Made by a program: the position numbers and the translations under genes
The notes under the pieces: model-generated
What the model was told of the DNA's origin: nothing
Database searches by the model: none
Seen by the model: only the letters and a program-made list of their open reading frames with translations
Part shown: positions 1-13,800 of the stretch, piece by piece
Numbering within the stretch: the stretch's first letter is position 1
Layout of the letters: every line of letters begins with the position of its first letter
NCBI GenBank assembly: GCA_011800805.1
Contig: MPNW01000300.1
Location: 135,243 to 199,242 of the forward strand
DNA: 64,000 bases
DNA from: Hirudo medicinalis
Lineage: Eukaryota; Annelida; Clitellata; Hirudinida; Hirudinidae
Direction: 5' to 3'

Positions 1-632
1 GAAGGACATAATGGCTGTCTTCAAAGACACATCCTCCGAATTGTCAAGGTCACATTTTTCATCTAGGTCGTGGACAAGGGTCTGGATGGGCGAAGAGCTT
101 TGTTATGATTGATGAACAGGGTGAGGCTGTCGATGAAAGCAATTGAACCTACCTGAAACCTGGTTCTCTCTCCCGCATATTCTTGAAAATGCAGCATAGC
201 CTGAAGGACCAGTTTGTGGCCACCAGGGACAAGGCATGATGCCCCCAAGATCTCGAGGACAGCTATTTTTGTTTTCTTGTGGCGTTCAGCGAGGCTTTGG
301 GAGATGATCTTTACCCCGTCAGGATGACTGAGAACGTGCACCCGTCCCTCCTGGCAAGAGGTGGTTATCATCGTCAGCCACGCGAGCGTCGCCACAACTA
401 CGCAACATCACATTTTCACTAACGCTGCAATTCATGAGGGCCTTGATGCAGCCGATGGTAGGACCTCGAAGATTTGTTGAATGTTGACCTTTGAGCTGCA
501 AAATGTCGAGCAACGATTGGAAGCCTTCCATCTCCACGAACCGCACCACGAAACTGAGTGGTTGAGTTCTCAGAGCGGTCTTCAAACTCTCGATGACCTT
601 GATCCGAGAATTCGCAAGGTCAAGGTCTTCGT
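1..632 (-). CDS. DAAM: DAAM-type formin (Dishevelled-associated activator of morphogenesis), partial
   Basis: Formins of the DAAM group nucleate unbranched actin filaments downstream of Rho and Dishevelled. Three exons are visible on the minus strand: 424-632, 153-350 and 1-81 (continuing off the window). They are separated by introns of 73 bp (351-423) and 71 bp (82-152) with GT-AG ends and phase 0 junctions. The translation covers the GTPase-binding/FH3 (armadillo-repeat) region, with motifs such as [46 protein letters not shown] and SLKTAIMSF, which follow DAAM proteins closely. The first visible exon begins at an acceptor (CAACAACAG), so further 5' exons lie upstream, at higher coordinates. 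I could not place them in 633-7900. The FH1, FH2 and C-terminal parts are outside the window. Family assignment is from recalled DAAM sequence. Confidence 0.88.
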
Positions 633-1081
633 CTGTTGTTGATGATGCAGAAGGAGAAATAAAGAGGGCCTTCAAGAAAGAAAAGAAAATCAATTTGATG
701 GATTGATGATTGAATGTGTGGATAGATGGATGAGCGATTGATGAATGGAATGAACGGATTGATAGGTGGATGTACGAATCACTAACATTGGACATAGAGT
801 TGAGTTTTCCTATATAATATGCCGGGCTACAGGATAGGTTTGGTTCGAGGTGGTCCTGTGTAAGAAATGAACATGACATGGTGGCTGCTTGCTTTGAGGG
901 GTGAAGTCATGAAAACGAGGTTGAACAAAGTGAAAGATTTCGTTGAGAAACAGTTTAAATCATCATCGACGTCATCGTCATCATCATCATCATCCTGCTG
1001 AAGGATTAAAAATAATTATCGGCAAATCAGAGAAGCGAATTATGAAGGCATGCAAATTTCATTTTAAAGACTTCCTTCTTT

Positions 1082-1165
1082 GATATTGATGATGATGTTG
1101 ATGATGATGACGATGACGACGATGATGATGATGATGATGAAGATGATGATGATGATGGTGATGAT
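1082..1165. repeat. GAT/GAC triplet microsatellite
   Basis: Imperfect (GAT)n with GAC interruptions. A shorter related ATC tract lies at about 965-990. Simple repeat, no coding evidence. Confidence 0.85.
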
Positions 1166-2240
1166 GATGTGAGAGCTGATTTATATAGCTTGAAGAGCTA
1201 ATGACCTCATGATCGAAATTCAAGCAAAATTTCAAACATTGATTGACTGATTGATTGTTCGGTTGAAATTAATCACAGGTAAACAGGTATTAATCAATAA
1301 TCACAGAGCTTCATTACCTTGATGTAGCCTAAAAACTGAAAGTTACAACGATTTATTAGATTTGTTAGATCACCATCTTCGTCATCGAAATTTCAAACAC
1401 ACAAACACCAAAGCAATGCAATTTAGACCCCGCAAGACGATAACCTCATCAGAGGTTATTTGAGGCGAGGTATGCCTGGAGAAAATGGAATCTTTAATTG
1501 GAACAGCTTTGCTAAGCTACGCTCCTCTGAGGCAGGTATCAGAAAATAACAAGTGATACATGGAAAGGGACACTTATGTTGTCAATTGTTTGAGTCGTCT
1601 GAAGTTCATCCAGGCTCCTTTCGGATTTCCACGATCGACATTCAGTTGTTTCCAGACAGGAATATATAACAAAATTCGTCTAACATCACAGCCATAACTT
1701 CTAAAGCTTATAATTCTAATTTTCATAAAGAAAACTTGGACACCATATTTAAAACTCTATACTATGTTTATATATAAATCTGTGTTATATATAAAAATCT
1801 ATACTATAATATATAATATATATATATATATATGGGTTATGTATATGCTGTATATGTTGTATATGCTATATTATATGCTATATTATATATTATGCATTAG
1901 CATAAATGAATATTAACAGATTAAAATATGTTAACCCATTCACACCTTTTTTTGGCTACAGTATATTTGCCACTTCTTCTCTGAAGGTAAGTTAAACATG
2001 GCTTCTTGGTGCGACCTGTCCAATCCCAGTTCGTTCTGTCAATCATGAATATTCAAATGAGGTTGCTAACTAAAGTATGGAATATAAATAATATGGAATA
2101 ATTACTGGTAACATTGAAAACTAAAAGAATAACATAAAAATATAAGTGGTTCAATCTAAAAGAACTTTTGGAAGAATATTGAAAAGCTCACAAAATAATG
2201 TTATGATTATTATCAGAAACGTTAGAAATTATTGTAATTG

Positions 2241-2298
<58 letters not shown>

Positions 2299-2299
2299 G

Positions 2300-2336
<37 letters not shown>

Positions 2337-2417
2337 NATTCTGTCACGAACAAAACATTCATCATCACCATCTACATAGTGATTATCATAATCACCATCA
2401 TCATCATCGACATTCAC

Positions 2418-2465
<48 letters not shown>

Positions 2466-2487
2466 TACTATTATTATTATTATTATT

Positions 2488-2520
<33 letters not shown>
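2241..2520. repeat. Compound ATT / ATC / GTT microsatellite with an ambiguous base
   Basis: About 100 bp of (ATT)n ends at an N (position 2337). A short unique spacer follows, then (ATC)n at about 2420-2465, (ATT)n to about 2490 and (GTT)n to about 2520. The N sits inside the repeat and probably marks an assembly or base-call uncertainty. The ORFs through here (poly-Ile, -Tyr, -His, -Leu) are repeat artefacts. Confidence 0.9.
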
Positions 2521-2521
<1 letters not shown>

Positions 2522-3239
2522 GTTTATTTACTGACCACCAATTCGGTGAATCTTTCGTCAATTTCACTTTCATTGTCTGGCATGGGCACGCCGACTTCTA
2601 TTGGTTTCAAGGTCATGCCGCCATTCCCAAGGTCATAGGATATTTCAGGCGGTGCTTTCCCTCCCAAACACCAACAGAAAGTCCTCTTGGTGGGCATTTG
2701 GCCTTTGTCAACCCGACCTTTTGCCTTCTTTGTCTTTAATTAACCTTGCCTGTTTCGCTCTGCAATCGTAATATTCATGTTTATAGCAAGTTTATACAAT
2801 AAATTATAAAGTTACGAAGATTGTATCATAATTATTCGACTTATTAATTCAACTCGTGATTAAATGCTGTACTTATACATCGCCATATTGCTTATGCATC
2901 GCTACTTGAAAGAGAGTCTAGCACTCAATCCTTGAATGATCTATCTTATAACCAAAAAAGCTATCACATAAACGAACTCCAGATCATAAGCATAGCCGTA
3001 GGGCGCAAGGGTCAAGTATCAGTTTGCCTCTTGATATTTTCTAAATCCATCTAATTCATAAATAGTTTATTGATCATAATACAGCTCCAGTAAATTATGA
3101 AAGCTTCCGACGTGGATATTTACTGCACATTATAAGTTCCGATAACCAAATTACACGTGTCTTTGCTTTCCTTACTCTTTAGCGTGAAATTAATTGTTTG
3201 CCTTTAATCTACCAGTATTGTACTTTACTGGTGTAATAT

Positions 3240-3312
3240 TTAAGTACACATAAGAAAAATGTGCCACACACCCCTATCTCGGCCGATTTTAAAATCCTGG
3301 CTGCGCCACTGC
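3240..3312 (-). mobile_element. Possible DNA-transposon/MITE terminal fragment
   Basis: Read on the minus strand, this begins CAGTGGCGCAGCCAGGATTTT and runs into AAAATCGGCCG. Ends of the form AGTGGCGNAGCCAGGATTT are common at the termini of short non-autonomous DNA transposons in invertebrates (recalled pattern). I did not find the opposite terminus or a target-site duplication. Confidence 0.35.
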
Positions 3313-5117
3313 TCCAAATCACCAGGTTGGAAAAGATTTTTTTTTTAAAGAAGCATCTTGTAAGTCTAAACATAATATGATGCTCTGTCAAATATGATAT
3401 GATATGGCAAATTGGCATCGGCATCACTCAAAATTAGCCATCAATTTACCTTATTTTATCATTAACCCCCAATAAAACTGCCTAAATTAAGAGAATTAAT
3501 AAAACCATCCCACAAATATAAATAAATGTTTTGGTTTTATTTGATAAATTATGTTTCGAAATTAGTGAATCAGTAAATTAAAATTCATCAAATAAATTGA
3601 GCTTCTTAAATATTCCGCTTATCGCATTTATATCTTTGGGAGAATTGTGGAAGAAATCTAATAGATTACTACTTATCTAGAGTGGTTTTTGTGAAGCCAT
3701 TACAAATCTACTTAAAATGTTATCATTATAAATTCTTAATCTTCACTTCTAAAGGTTTGAAACTTTACAGAAAGTCAGAAAAGCTTCTGTATCATTTGGA
3801 TAAAACCTTAGATTGAAATCTACAATGTCGTAATAATAGAATTTAACTTGAAACAGAAATAAATGAGGAAATGCTTGATGTCGTAGGTTATCACTCCAGC
3901 TGAGCAACCACTGATTGTTCAGCCCCTTTTCTGCTTGCATAATTAATTATTTTAATGTGTAAATAAAAACAACTTTAGGGATGCTTCTCGAGCGATAGCA
4001 ACAGATTGTATGAGCAGGAAATAATTAGCCTTTGTTAAAAATTATTCATGCAGTGACTGATTACTTTGATGATGTTAAATAATTTAACATTTGATTAATA
4101 AATTGTTTTATTTACTTTTTAAATGACTAATATAACTGAATATCGATTACAAACATTTCTGTTAGATTGCGCGATTAGCTTGCCAGGCCAGGCAGACGAC
4201 AAAACAGTTCAAAATGGCATCATTGTTCTGTCGCCTTGTTCAGGGACTGGTGAAAATTACAAAGATTCAAATAAATAAATAAATAAATACGTTAGCAAAA
4301 GTTAGTCATTCACTCGACATGTTTATCGAAAATGTCCATTGTTTGTGAAACACAATGCGGTCTCCGGAATCCGGTCAGCAATATTTCATCGCCCAAAGCT
4401 TGACTCGCGCGTGCCTTTGCATTTAAACAACTTGAAAAGAGTTCTTCATAGTTCACATTCTTTTTATAAGTCTGGGCCAATGTCTTGCTAAGTTGAGTTT
4501 TAGGAATGTTTTGGCACTACAGGACTCGTAGAGACACGTTTGGGGAGATTGCGAAAACAAACACTAAGCACGGTACGCTCGAACGTAACGTGGCCAACTT
4601 AGAGACATCCCAAACCTTTATAATAAATTAATATCCGATGCAATATTAATTTTATTGTTATTATTATGAACGTGAAATCCCTTCGCCGAAAGCGAGATTA
4701 AGGAACATTTCCCTGGACAAAGCTGCAATCGTAATAGAAATAAAACAAAATGAAATCACACTGCTTGTTAATTAACCTGGAAGTTCAAGTAAATCAGCCC
4801 CACTTAGAAGTTTCCATTTGCGAAATAGGAGCAGACTGCCCGAACAATCTGCGGGTTTGTGGTAGTTTTCATGAAGCAGTACAAGCTTAACGATACGGTG
4901 GTTAGGGCCTGTGGACTCCATTCCTTTATTTGCTATTATTAATTATTATTTTATTTTCGTCATTTTTATTTACGCTTCGTTATTGACCGAGCTATTAGCC
5001 GAGAGATTGACTCATCAACATTTTGGAAAACCGTAGTGCTTACGAAGATGTTTTGCACAACAATAACTGCCATTAGTTTTTTGTTGCAATAACATTTTAA
5101 CAGGAATTGCGACTATT

Positions 5118-5160
5118 CGAGCATGTAATATTCGAGCATGTAATATTCGAGCATGTAATA
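5118..5160. repeat. Short tandem repeat, unit about 15 bp
   Basis: The motif ATTCGAGCATGTAAT recurs three times back to back. It is multiple-of-three in length and lies within a small open frame, but nothing else supports coding. Confidence 0.7.
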
Positions 5161-8000
5161 GCTGGCTTTCATAAAAGCTCTAATAATATCACGAAAAAAC
5201 AAGTTTATAATGAGAGGTTGATTTCCATTGAACTTATTCAACACCAACATTCGACAGACCATTCATGTAACGACACTTTAAGACATGTTTCTATAGCGCT
5301 GACATTTAATTTCATGCTCAACACGGGTGCCGAACACTTGTGATGAATGCAAAGATATTTAACAAATATTATTATTCGGTTTTATTAACTAATCTTAATT
5401 TCTTGCAACTCTATTATCTTACCTGTTGAATTAACAAAATCCATAATTTACGAAATAATTTTACGGGCAACAAAGCACACAACCAAACAAATGAATCATA
5501 CAAATGAAATGCATACTTTCAAAAGGCTACTTCAACGCTTTTGATACTTTAGATCGTGAATCTTCGCTGATAATCCAGGCGTACACAAGCGTGTACAGAC
5601 GATATCAAACTCGCACGGAGCTCAGCACAGCCTTGCTCCGTCGAAATCGATACGCCTATTCGAATTTCGGGAATCAGGCCAAAGTCAGGCCATCGGCTTT
5701 CTTTGGTAAATTTTATACAAAATACTTTGTTGCAAATCATGAAATGCATACAACTTATTCCCACAGTTACGCAGAGCATAAATCTTATTACTTGGGCATC
5801 AATGGGCAGAATGCATGAGATAAAAACATATGAAAATAACAGCGGAAATACGAGTTAAGTGTCACTCATCACCGCAAACATGTCTAATGACAAGCGAACA
5901 TCAGGTAAGGTTGATTGATGCATCCCTTATTTCGCTGAAATATTCAATTTGTACTTACTTAATTTTATACTTATCTACGAAATGCATAATTTATTGTAAC
6001 TTTATATAATACTTGTAAATTGCAGAGGCATACATGTATATTGTTTTTCGTCGAATTACCTCTTTGAAGATTGATAAGTTGTTTTAATCCTGCGTTCCAA
6101 CAAAACCAATCAAATTATAATCCAAGATGTTCGCCGTTTGTCATTTCTCACTAAAATCATGCCACAAAATCTAAATTGTTCAAGCGAAGTCTCTAAAAAC
6201 ATTTATCTGGCAAAATACATAAACTTACAATATTTCACTCTCAAAAGACAAGCGCTTAGAACTAATCGCTTTCGACAAATGTGGGACCAGCGGTCTGTCA
6301 TTCGATTTTATATTTCCGCACGCACGCTCTTCAGAGCGGTCATAACTGACTCTTTCAACAACTGGATTATAAAAAGCGAAATTAGCAAGCCATTTTCTCT
6401 TGTATGAGATACAATTTTATTGAGATCCATTCTTGTGCTGTTTGAACTACAAAACAACAATGTTAGAAATAACACCAAGTGCCGTGATGTACAGTTAATC
6501 CTGTGGGATAGTAATAAGTCGTCCCCGTTTTAGGTTGAGACTCTTTTGCCGATGTGTTTCTCATTATTCAAACTTAGCAGCTCCGACGCTCTCATTTCCG
6601 TTGACACTTCCTCTATCACCGTCAACACAGGCATTCCAACGATGTCATCGTCACCCGCTTTCGAAAGCTTCCTGAAAACAGCGATAATTATTTCCAGGTA
6701 AGGTAAGGCCTTCGTTCAGCCAAACTCATGCGAATTTATCAAAAAATAATTTTGACAACCCGCCCGACCGCAGTAAACGAATGTTTATCAAGCCTCAAAG
6801 TGGTGTGAATCACTAATGGACTCCGAGGCTGAAAGTGATTTGTACGTTAGTTTTCCAATCACTGAATTTCCCTCAAAGAGTTCAGACACAGCATCCCTGG
6901 CTTTCCACCGGTTACGGGGGTTCAGGGCCGCCGAGAAGAGGGGTGTGCCCAGGGACCCGCGTCTCAACACTTAACAAACCTTGGTGACATTCTCATCCGT
7001 AAGTTTATAGTTTCGTTCAACATTAACTTGCGACCTTTTTGCATTTCAATAATCAATTTGCCCACTATCACTCGGAGTATTTTTTTGAATTACGTTGAAT
7101 TGATCAAATCTCAAGTAATGAGTCAATACATTGAAAGGTTAAATGAATCATGAAGCCAATACTTTAAAGTGTCCAGCAAATGCTTAAGTTGCACAATTTG
7201 ACAAAAATATTAATTAAGCTTAATCAATTATGCTAAAAATTTATAAAATTAACAAGCACAATTGAAAAATACTTAGACAATGAAATAACATGTTTTTCCC
7301 CAATGACTCGGGTGGTGTTTTCAACATCGTTCAATGCAAACCTTGCATTGAAAAGCTTTTTATTTTGAGACAACATCAAATGGCATTTAAAAAATTTAAT
7401 AGAAGACATACCAAATTGATGTTACAAAATTTCAAAAATAAATAAATAGGGCCAGAATATAAAATATCCACTTAAATTACAAATCGACACGACGATGCGA
7501 CTAAAAAGGACGATAATAATAATCCAGGAAATATTGCAGAGCACATTCAATACTGTTTGGGACGAAGAAATCGGAGCGTTCGTGATGAGTTTTCCTAGTT
7601 GAGACGAAACAGCCCACGAAACTTTTGAAATGGACATCCTGGATTTTAGAAAGTCTATTAAATTAAATCAGACACAAAAGCATCAAAACACAAGTGAAAG
7701 ACATACATTTTTAACAAAAAATACATTTCACCCAAACCCAAAACAGTCCAAAAAACCATAAATATATTGATTTATAAAGTAAACCCGTTTACAACTAAAA
7801 ATAAATCAGAGCAGAATTCAGGAGAGAACACCAAGAGGACTTTAGAAAGACTAAGCAACTGCTTCAATCAGGATTAATAGTGCAGACAATTACAAAACCA
7901 AATTTCAATTTTGATCCTCTTGCTGAGATCTGAAAAAATAGGTTCTCTGTCAATAATTAGCAATAAAATGCGCACAGAATCTGCAAGCAACAAACCCAGT

Positions 8001-9809
8001 CTAAAGCTCAGTAAAATATGTCTCCCTTTCAATGCCCAGCTCCCTGAAAAGAACTGGACACAAAAGCAAACCACATATTGTCAGCAGAGAGTAGGTTGCA
8101 AACTTGTAGGGCAACTCCACCCCTAAACTTCTTCTGGCCGCAGCGTCGTCGGCCTTGCATCCGTTGAGCTTGCAGACGAGGCCCAAGGAGGCGGACTTGA
8201 TCAAGAAGCGACACGCAACCAGAACGACGAGACCGAGGACAGTCCTCGACAAGGTAATTATTGCCCATTCTGCTGTGAGGGGAGTGACAGGGTAGGGGGG
8301 ATTGATGGCCAAACCTCTGTCAGAAGATAAAGAGGATGCGGATGTAGCCGAGACATTGAGAAAATCTCCGAGAGTGGAATTATGTCTGACAAAGCTCCCT
8401 GTGACTTGAGAGGCAATGACTGGAGAGGGCATTTGACCCAATTGATAGCTGAGCCAATGAGAGAGGAGTTGACCACAACAAACAGCAATGATGGTGGTCG
8501 TGTCCCCTCTGGCAGTGGACCAAGTATTCTTAGGGGAGGGATAAAAAATACAAAGGGCAAGGGGTACAAAGAGGCACAGAAGGAAGGATAGGAGGCCACC
8601 CTCGAGAACAAAATGATCAACTAAGTCCATCAGCGACCAGTAGAAGCAGATGAACATTAGCACAAAGACATAGACAAGGCCTGCCAACACATCCTGTCCA
8701 AATAAAACAGTAATAAAAATATAATTAATTTAAAATTATGTCCGTCGATATAAAAACATCACATTTCAACCATGTCTCAGTTTATGGCATACTCAGGTTT
8801 ACATAGTCTGAATTCAACTCTGAATTCTGTCCCAAAATTCACAAAATTAACTATTTCTAGAAATTTTAACCCATATGATTAGCCACAGATTTTGGTAATA
8901 ATAAAATATTGTTGTGAATGAAATAATCTCTGAAGGTTTGACAATGTCAAAGGTGAAACACTCACAAGAACAGAGTGCATCCCCAAATAACATCTGCTAC
9001 AACACACCAAAATGCACCATAGAATTGCCCCAGCCAAGGTGACCTCTGAAGGGAACTGGAAAAAATGTAAACATAACTTTTCAGGAAAACAAAATAATCT
9101 TTAAATATTAATTCAGAATTTCCATGAACTAATCTAAAACATATCGTTCAAAACAATGTCAATAATTTGTTTATATGTGGCAAGATTAATAAAACACCAA
9201 CATTTGACACCAAAATGACAATATACTTACAATATATCTTTCCTTGGTTAGAAAATAGATCCCAAAAGGAATGCCAGCACCCACCATAGCATGAGTTGAG
9301 GGCATGCCATACTCCAATGCGTACCTGTCTTCCATACGAACGACTGGAGGAGAGGCAGGCCTTGGAATTCTCAGTATGTCCTTAGTGGCCTGACCCAAAT
9401 ACATAAATAGACCCCAGAAGAAACATAATCGCCTGCCTACGTATCCGTCTACATTCCAAAACCAGAATGGAAAGAAGCAGATATAAAATATTTCGTTGCC
9501 CAAATTTGAACCAAAGCAGAAAATGTGGTATAGGAATCTATTGGTAACTTTGAATTTCAGGCTCCCTGAATGCAAATCAGATTTTAAGTTTCTATCCCAT
9601 TCTTTCTCAGAATCGGACTTTTTTCCGTTCTTTCCTTTTCTCTTAGAAATATTGACGACGTCTGAGAGCTCGGAAATGCCGAAAAAATTGCTTGGTTTCC
9701 CAGCGCCGTTATCATTAAGAGGTTCTGATTCCAAAACACTGACACCGCAGATTCGTTGGAAATCAGCAACTAGTTGTGGGGAATGTAAAGTGGACAACAA
9801 TTTAGCCAT
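8001..9809 (-). CDS. SGPP: Sphingosine-1-phosphate phosphatase (PAP2 family), complete
   Basis: Dephosphorylates sphingosine-1-phosphate at the ER membrane. Three exons: 9231-9809, 8966-9055 and 8001-8693, all joined in phase 0 by GT-AG introns, giving 453 aa (human SGPP1 is about 440). The start MAKLLSTLHSPQLVADFQRI matches the conserved N-terminus. All three phosphatase motifs are intact: KDILRIPRP (143-151), PSTH (170-173) and SRxxxxxHxxxD (SR 213-214, H220, D224, within exon 2). Multiple hydrophobic segments follow, with the SGPP-typical NTWSTARGDTT and GVELPYKFATYS stretches in the last exon. A Ser/Thr-rich loop of about 50 residues around SATSASSLSSDRG looks longer than in vertebrates. 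The number SGPP1 versus SGPP2 cannot be assigned, since the split is vertebrate. Confidence 0.93.
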
Positions 9810-10842
9810 GTTGAACTAATTAGACAGTTATTTTCAAGCTGCCGAATTTATCGAATAAATGCCGGATCCGCCCCAAAATAACAACAGAGGGGTCTAAACC
9901 AAAGATTTATTTAGATATTTCATGTCGAAAAGTCCTAATTAAAAGCTTTATTATCAAAAAAATCAAAGTTAAAAAAAGTTAATGCCGATTTTCTATACCA
10001 ACTTTATGATCAAGGAAGAATAATTTTTGGCAAGCGAAATACCCGAGCAACAGACCTGGCATTTTCTCATTTTCGCTATTTTCAAAGTTCAGGATATACC
10101 TAGCTCCTAACATCTATTTTTTTCACAAGTTTTTGCGTCAAAACTTGTGCTTTATTGGAATAACCTTTAGGGTCTCCTCTGCAGGTTATTGACAGCAATA
10201 TGGTAAAAAATGAACTCTATTAACTCCTCCAACAAACTAAATCTATTTATTTTTAAATAATTCTCAAAGAAAACCAATAAAAACTTCAGTCACCTTCACA
10301 GCCAAAATATAAAACACAAACCAAAAACCAGACAACATTTTAGTCTTTCTGAATATCTTGCCAGCAGTGTTAAGGAAATTAATAAAAATGTTTACAATTT
10401 CTTAAAATAAACCATCAGTATTAAGTAAGATAACTAGCAAGTTCCTCATTTGGAATTACAGTGAATTAGCACAAGGGCTGGCTTGACTAATAAAAATTTT
10501 AAAATAATTTGATTGTGTTTAACAAGGTAGCCTAGTAATGTAGGATATAATAATAATGACTATAATAAAGATAGATACATTGCAATGACGATACAACTCC
10601 TGGAACACATGAACACATAATACTGTCCTGACTAACTAATCGGCAAAGAAATACTAAAATACCAATGGATGTTGTGGGAATAATTTACAGAAACAAAAAC
10701 TCTCATAACAATCCTAGAACACTTGTTGAAAATATCTCACAAACAGGTGGAACATGACTTACAAAACAAAACAAAGCGATTGACTCATATCTGGTTGGTC
10801 AGAAAATTCATCATAACTCTATTGATCAGTACATGAAAGAGA
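9810..10842. other. Intergenic region between SGPP and the RLF-like gene
   Basis: About 1 kb of AT-rich DNA between the SGPP start and the stop of the next minus-strand gene. It should hold the SGPP promoter and the downstream gene's 3' UTR. No ORF, repeat or recognisable RNA gene was seen. Confidence 0.6.
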
Positions 10843-13800
10843 TCACAAACCAGGATGCTCAACAACTAGGTGTCTGTCAAGTTGAGAAAAATCCTTTATA
10901 GGATGCTGGCAGCTGAGGCAACTCAGGTCACTCGCAACGTTGAGAGATCGAAACCTACTCCTTATCGTGTTTGCCCTGCACTTGGATATTGAAGATGAGA
11001 ATGATTGTACAGGGGTTGCTGATCCTGAGGAATTCATCCATGAATTTAGTGAGCATGGGGAAGGAGGGTTCTCAAAAAGAAGAGGGATTTCAATGGCCTT
11101 GGAGGCGAGAGGAAGCAGAAGATCAATGCTCTCGACTGCTTCGCCTGTAGCGTGGACAGTTGCGGTGCTTGCACTATTTGAAGCAACTGTGTTACTGAGT
11201 AGAGTAGAAACATGAATGGCCTCACATATTTCTTTAGATAAATCCCCAGAATATGTTCCTTCATCATGTTGTTTTGAAACAAGTTTTAATGATGACTCTG
11301 CCTCTTGACTATTTCGAGGCTCGTCCACTGTAGATGTTGTCGAAATAGGTATTACCTTGTCGTTCGAGCGGTCGCACGACGAATGGTTGATGATTCCGAC
11401 CACACTTCCGGTCGTGCAAGTTGGCACAATACTGGCAGAACTGCAAACGACATCAACTAAGGTCATTGTCATGGAGGAGATGGGGGTTGGTGTATGAGCT
11501 ACACCACTTTCACAATAATCAGTATTAAGTTCAATATCTTGATTTGTTGAATAAATCTCATTATGAGCTGGATTGGACACTAGTCCGATGGACTCCCCAG
11601 CGGACAAAAAGAGGTCACCAAAGCCGCAACAACTACCGGTGCCCGTACTAGGGATAGAGACAACAGTGGCATTTTTGAAATCGAAGATGGCGTCTAGCTT
11701 TTCGGACTTGTCGGACGAGAAAGAAGAAATTTTGATGACACCCATATTTTTGTCCAATTGTGATGATGATGCAAATGCGAGAGAAGAGAACGGCAAAGAA
11801 CTAAGTAAAGAAGCCGAGGAACAAAGTGCAGAATGGGCCAAAGGATCGGATTCGGCATTCCTCGACAATTTTGGCGCATCGATAACCTGCTCAGAATTTG
11901 TAGGAGAGAACGTCAACGACGTCGGTAATTGCAAAGGAAACGACGCATTCGGCGATTTGTCCGAAGCAGAAGGCGAGATCGACATCCTCGGTCTCTGAGA
12001 CAACCAAGTCACTTTCAATGACTTCGTCTCGGTTAATGTCGAATGCGATGACGTCGACGATGGTGAAAATGGCGACGGTAACGGCAACGGAAATGACAAA
12101 GCAGCCAGGACTGGAATGAAAGATGGCTTCGACAAGAAAGTTGCGGGAGATGCCACCGGCGATAGCTGCGCCGACGAAGGCGGTGATCTCGGAGTTGCTG
12201 CAGTCGCCGGGGACAAAGAAAGCGGTGTCGCGTCGTCCGCCACTGATAAAAAGATTGCATTTGACGTTGGAGTTGAGAATAGCAACGACCTCGAAGGTAC
12301 TAGCTGCTGGGGCAACGATGCCATCGCACCCGATGTTGCCAGAAGCGAAGTCAACGGCGACAGAGATGTCGACAAGGTAAAAGTTGACAAACGGGAGGGG
12401 GATGATAATGATGGCGAAGCGGGCGATTCGGAGAGAGCGGCAGAGTTCAGGGATAGTGCCGACAATGACGAAACTAAAGGAAGGGACTGTTGCCGAATTG
12501 CAACCGCAGAAGACGACGACGAGGACTCTAGCGATATCATCGATCGGGGCGGGGAAGGCTCGGAATGTAAAGGAGGCACGTGACCGCTCGGAGGTTCAAA
12601 CATGGGCAGCGATGAAGACAAAGATGTGACGGAAGGATCGCAAGAAGAGGATAGCTGGACGAAGGAGATCGAAGGCTTCAGGGTCATCGAGAAGTGACGA
12701 TGATGGTTATTCGATCGCGATTCAATGTTCTGGATATGCGGTCTTCCGTCGAATCTTTCGACCAGTACCCTTAATCGCCGACGTTTCATGACCCTGGCCA
12801 AGTCGAGCCGGGGCAAAGCTACCTTGGCAACCCCGTTCAATTTTATGTCTTCCCTAACGATCAATTGACTCAGCTCAGTTCGTTCTTTCTCTTTGACTTT
12901 CTTCGATGAAAAACAACCGACGATTTCTTCGTAACGGCGCTTGTACAAAATGCAGGCGCTCGAGTCGTCGACTAAGCAGTCGCTGGAGTCGCCGATGGTC
13001 GAGACGAGACTGCGAGAATCTTCAGAAATATTTTCAGGGGATTTTTCTGGGCTAGCATCCGATTTTATCAATTGATCGGCATTGCCTGAAGTGCGCAATT
13101 CGTCGACTGGCGTAACCACGCCGTTCTGGGATCTTTCACCTGTCTGCTCGACATCGCAGACAGACAACTCGCTGTCAATGACTCCTCTAATCAAGGTCAA
13201 GTAGTCTTTCTGACTCTTTGAGGCAATAGTAGTTGCTCCAAATTGAATGTTGTCTGGCATTTGTTTGGAGCCTCCTTCGTCTGGAATGATATGAGAATCA
13301 AGTGTGTCGTACGTGAGAACATCCATTGAAGTGCTAGCTTTCTCGATTGCATGAATGTTTGTTTCTTTAAGCCCCAGATGGCAGCTATCATCCATGCAAT
13401 TTGTGGCACTTAAGCTATTTTCTTCAATAGTCTGCCAATCAGCATTGGGCAAACCATCGGAATGAATAGCAAAATACATATCGGTCGCGAGGGTCTCCGA
13501 CATTCTCGCGACAAGGTCTGTCTTTTCTTTAGGTCCGACCGAAGCCGTTATCGGAATCTCCTCGGCTTGTTCGGGAATTTCAAAGAGAACGTCGCATCGA
13601 AGAATCGGGCTTTCATCCCTAAGTCTTACATCTTCATCTCTAACAGAAACAGGTAAGTCATTATTTCCCATTTTATCCTCACACATCTCCTTAACAAATA
13701 CACGATCGTTATCGCCACTTTCAACGTCATCCGCCTCTAGTTGAGCCAACTTAAAATTTTCTTCAATTCTATCAATATTTTTGAACTCTGTGACAAGATA

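Larger units (their letters stand above)
633..7870. other. Long non-coding stretch upstream of the DAAM exons
   Basis: No convincing gene is visible in these 7.2 kb. It is probably intron and 5' flank of the DAAM gene plus intergenic DNA. It holds GAT/ATC microsatellites (about 965-990 and 1082-1165), an AT dinucleotide tract near 1805-1835, a compound triplet array (2241-2520), a transposon-end-like fragment near 3240-3312 and a short triplicated motif (5118-5160). The few ORFs (for example 5504-5818 and 6138-6407, plus strand) have no recognisable domain and no convincing splice context. Confidence 0.6.

Noticed and set aside
2146..2640. Overlapping ORFs of poly-Ile, poly-Tyr, poly-His and poly-Leu on both strands
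   Set aside because: They are translations of triplet microsatellites, and one contains an ambiguous base.
5504..5818. Plus-strand ORF of 104 residues
   Set aside because: No domain, no splice context and composition like its surroundings; probably chance.
6138..6407. Plus-strand ORF of 89 residues
   Set aside because: No recognisable motif or gene context.
7874..8620. Overlapping ORFs in other frames at the SGPP last exon
   Set aside because: Only one minus-strand frame continues the phosphatase from exon 2 and matches the family to its end.
11573..12583. Plus-strand ORFs of 90-155 residues opposite the long Ser/Pro-rich exon
   Set aside because: They are antisense shadows of the 3.7-kb minus-strand exon. 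That frame is continuous for over 1,200 residues, joins in phase to the upstream exon and ends in a C2H2 finger.
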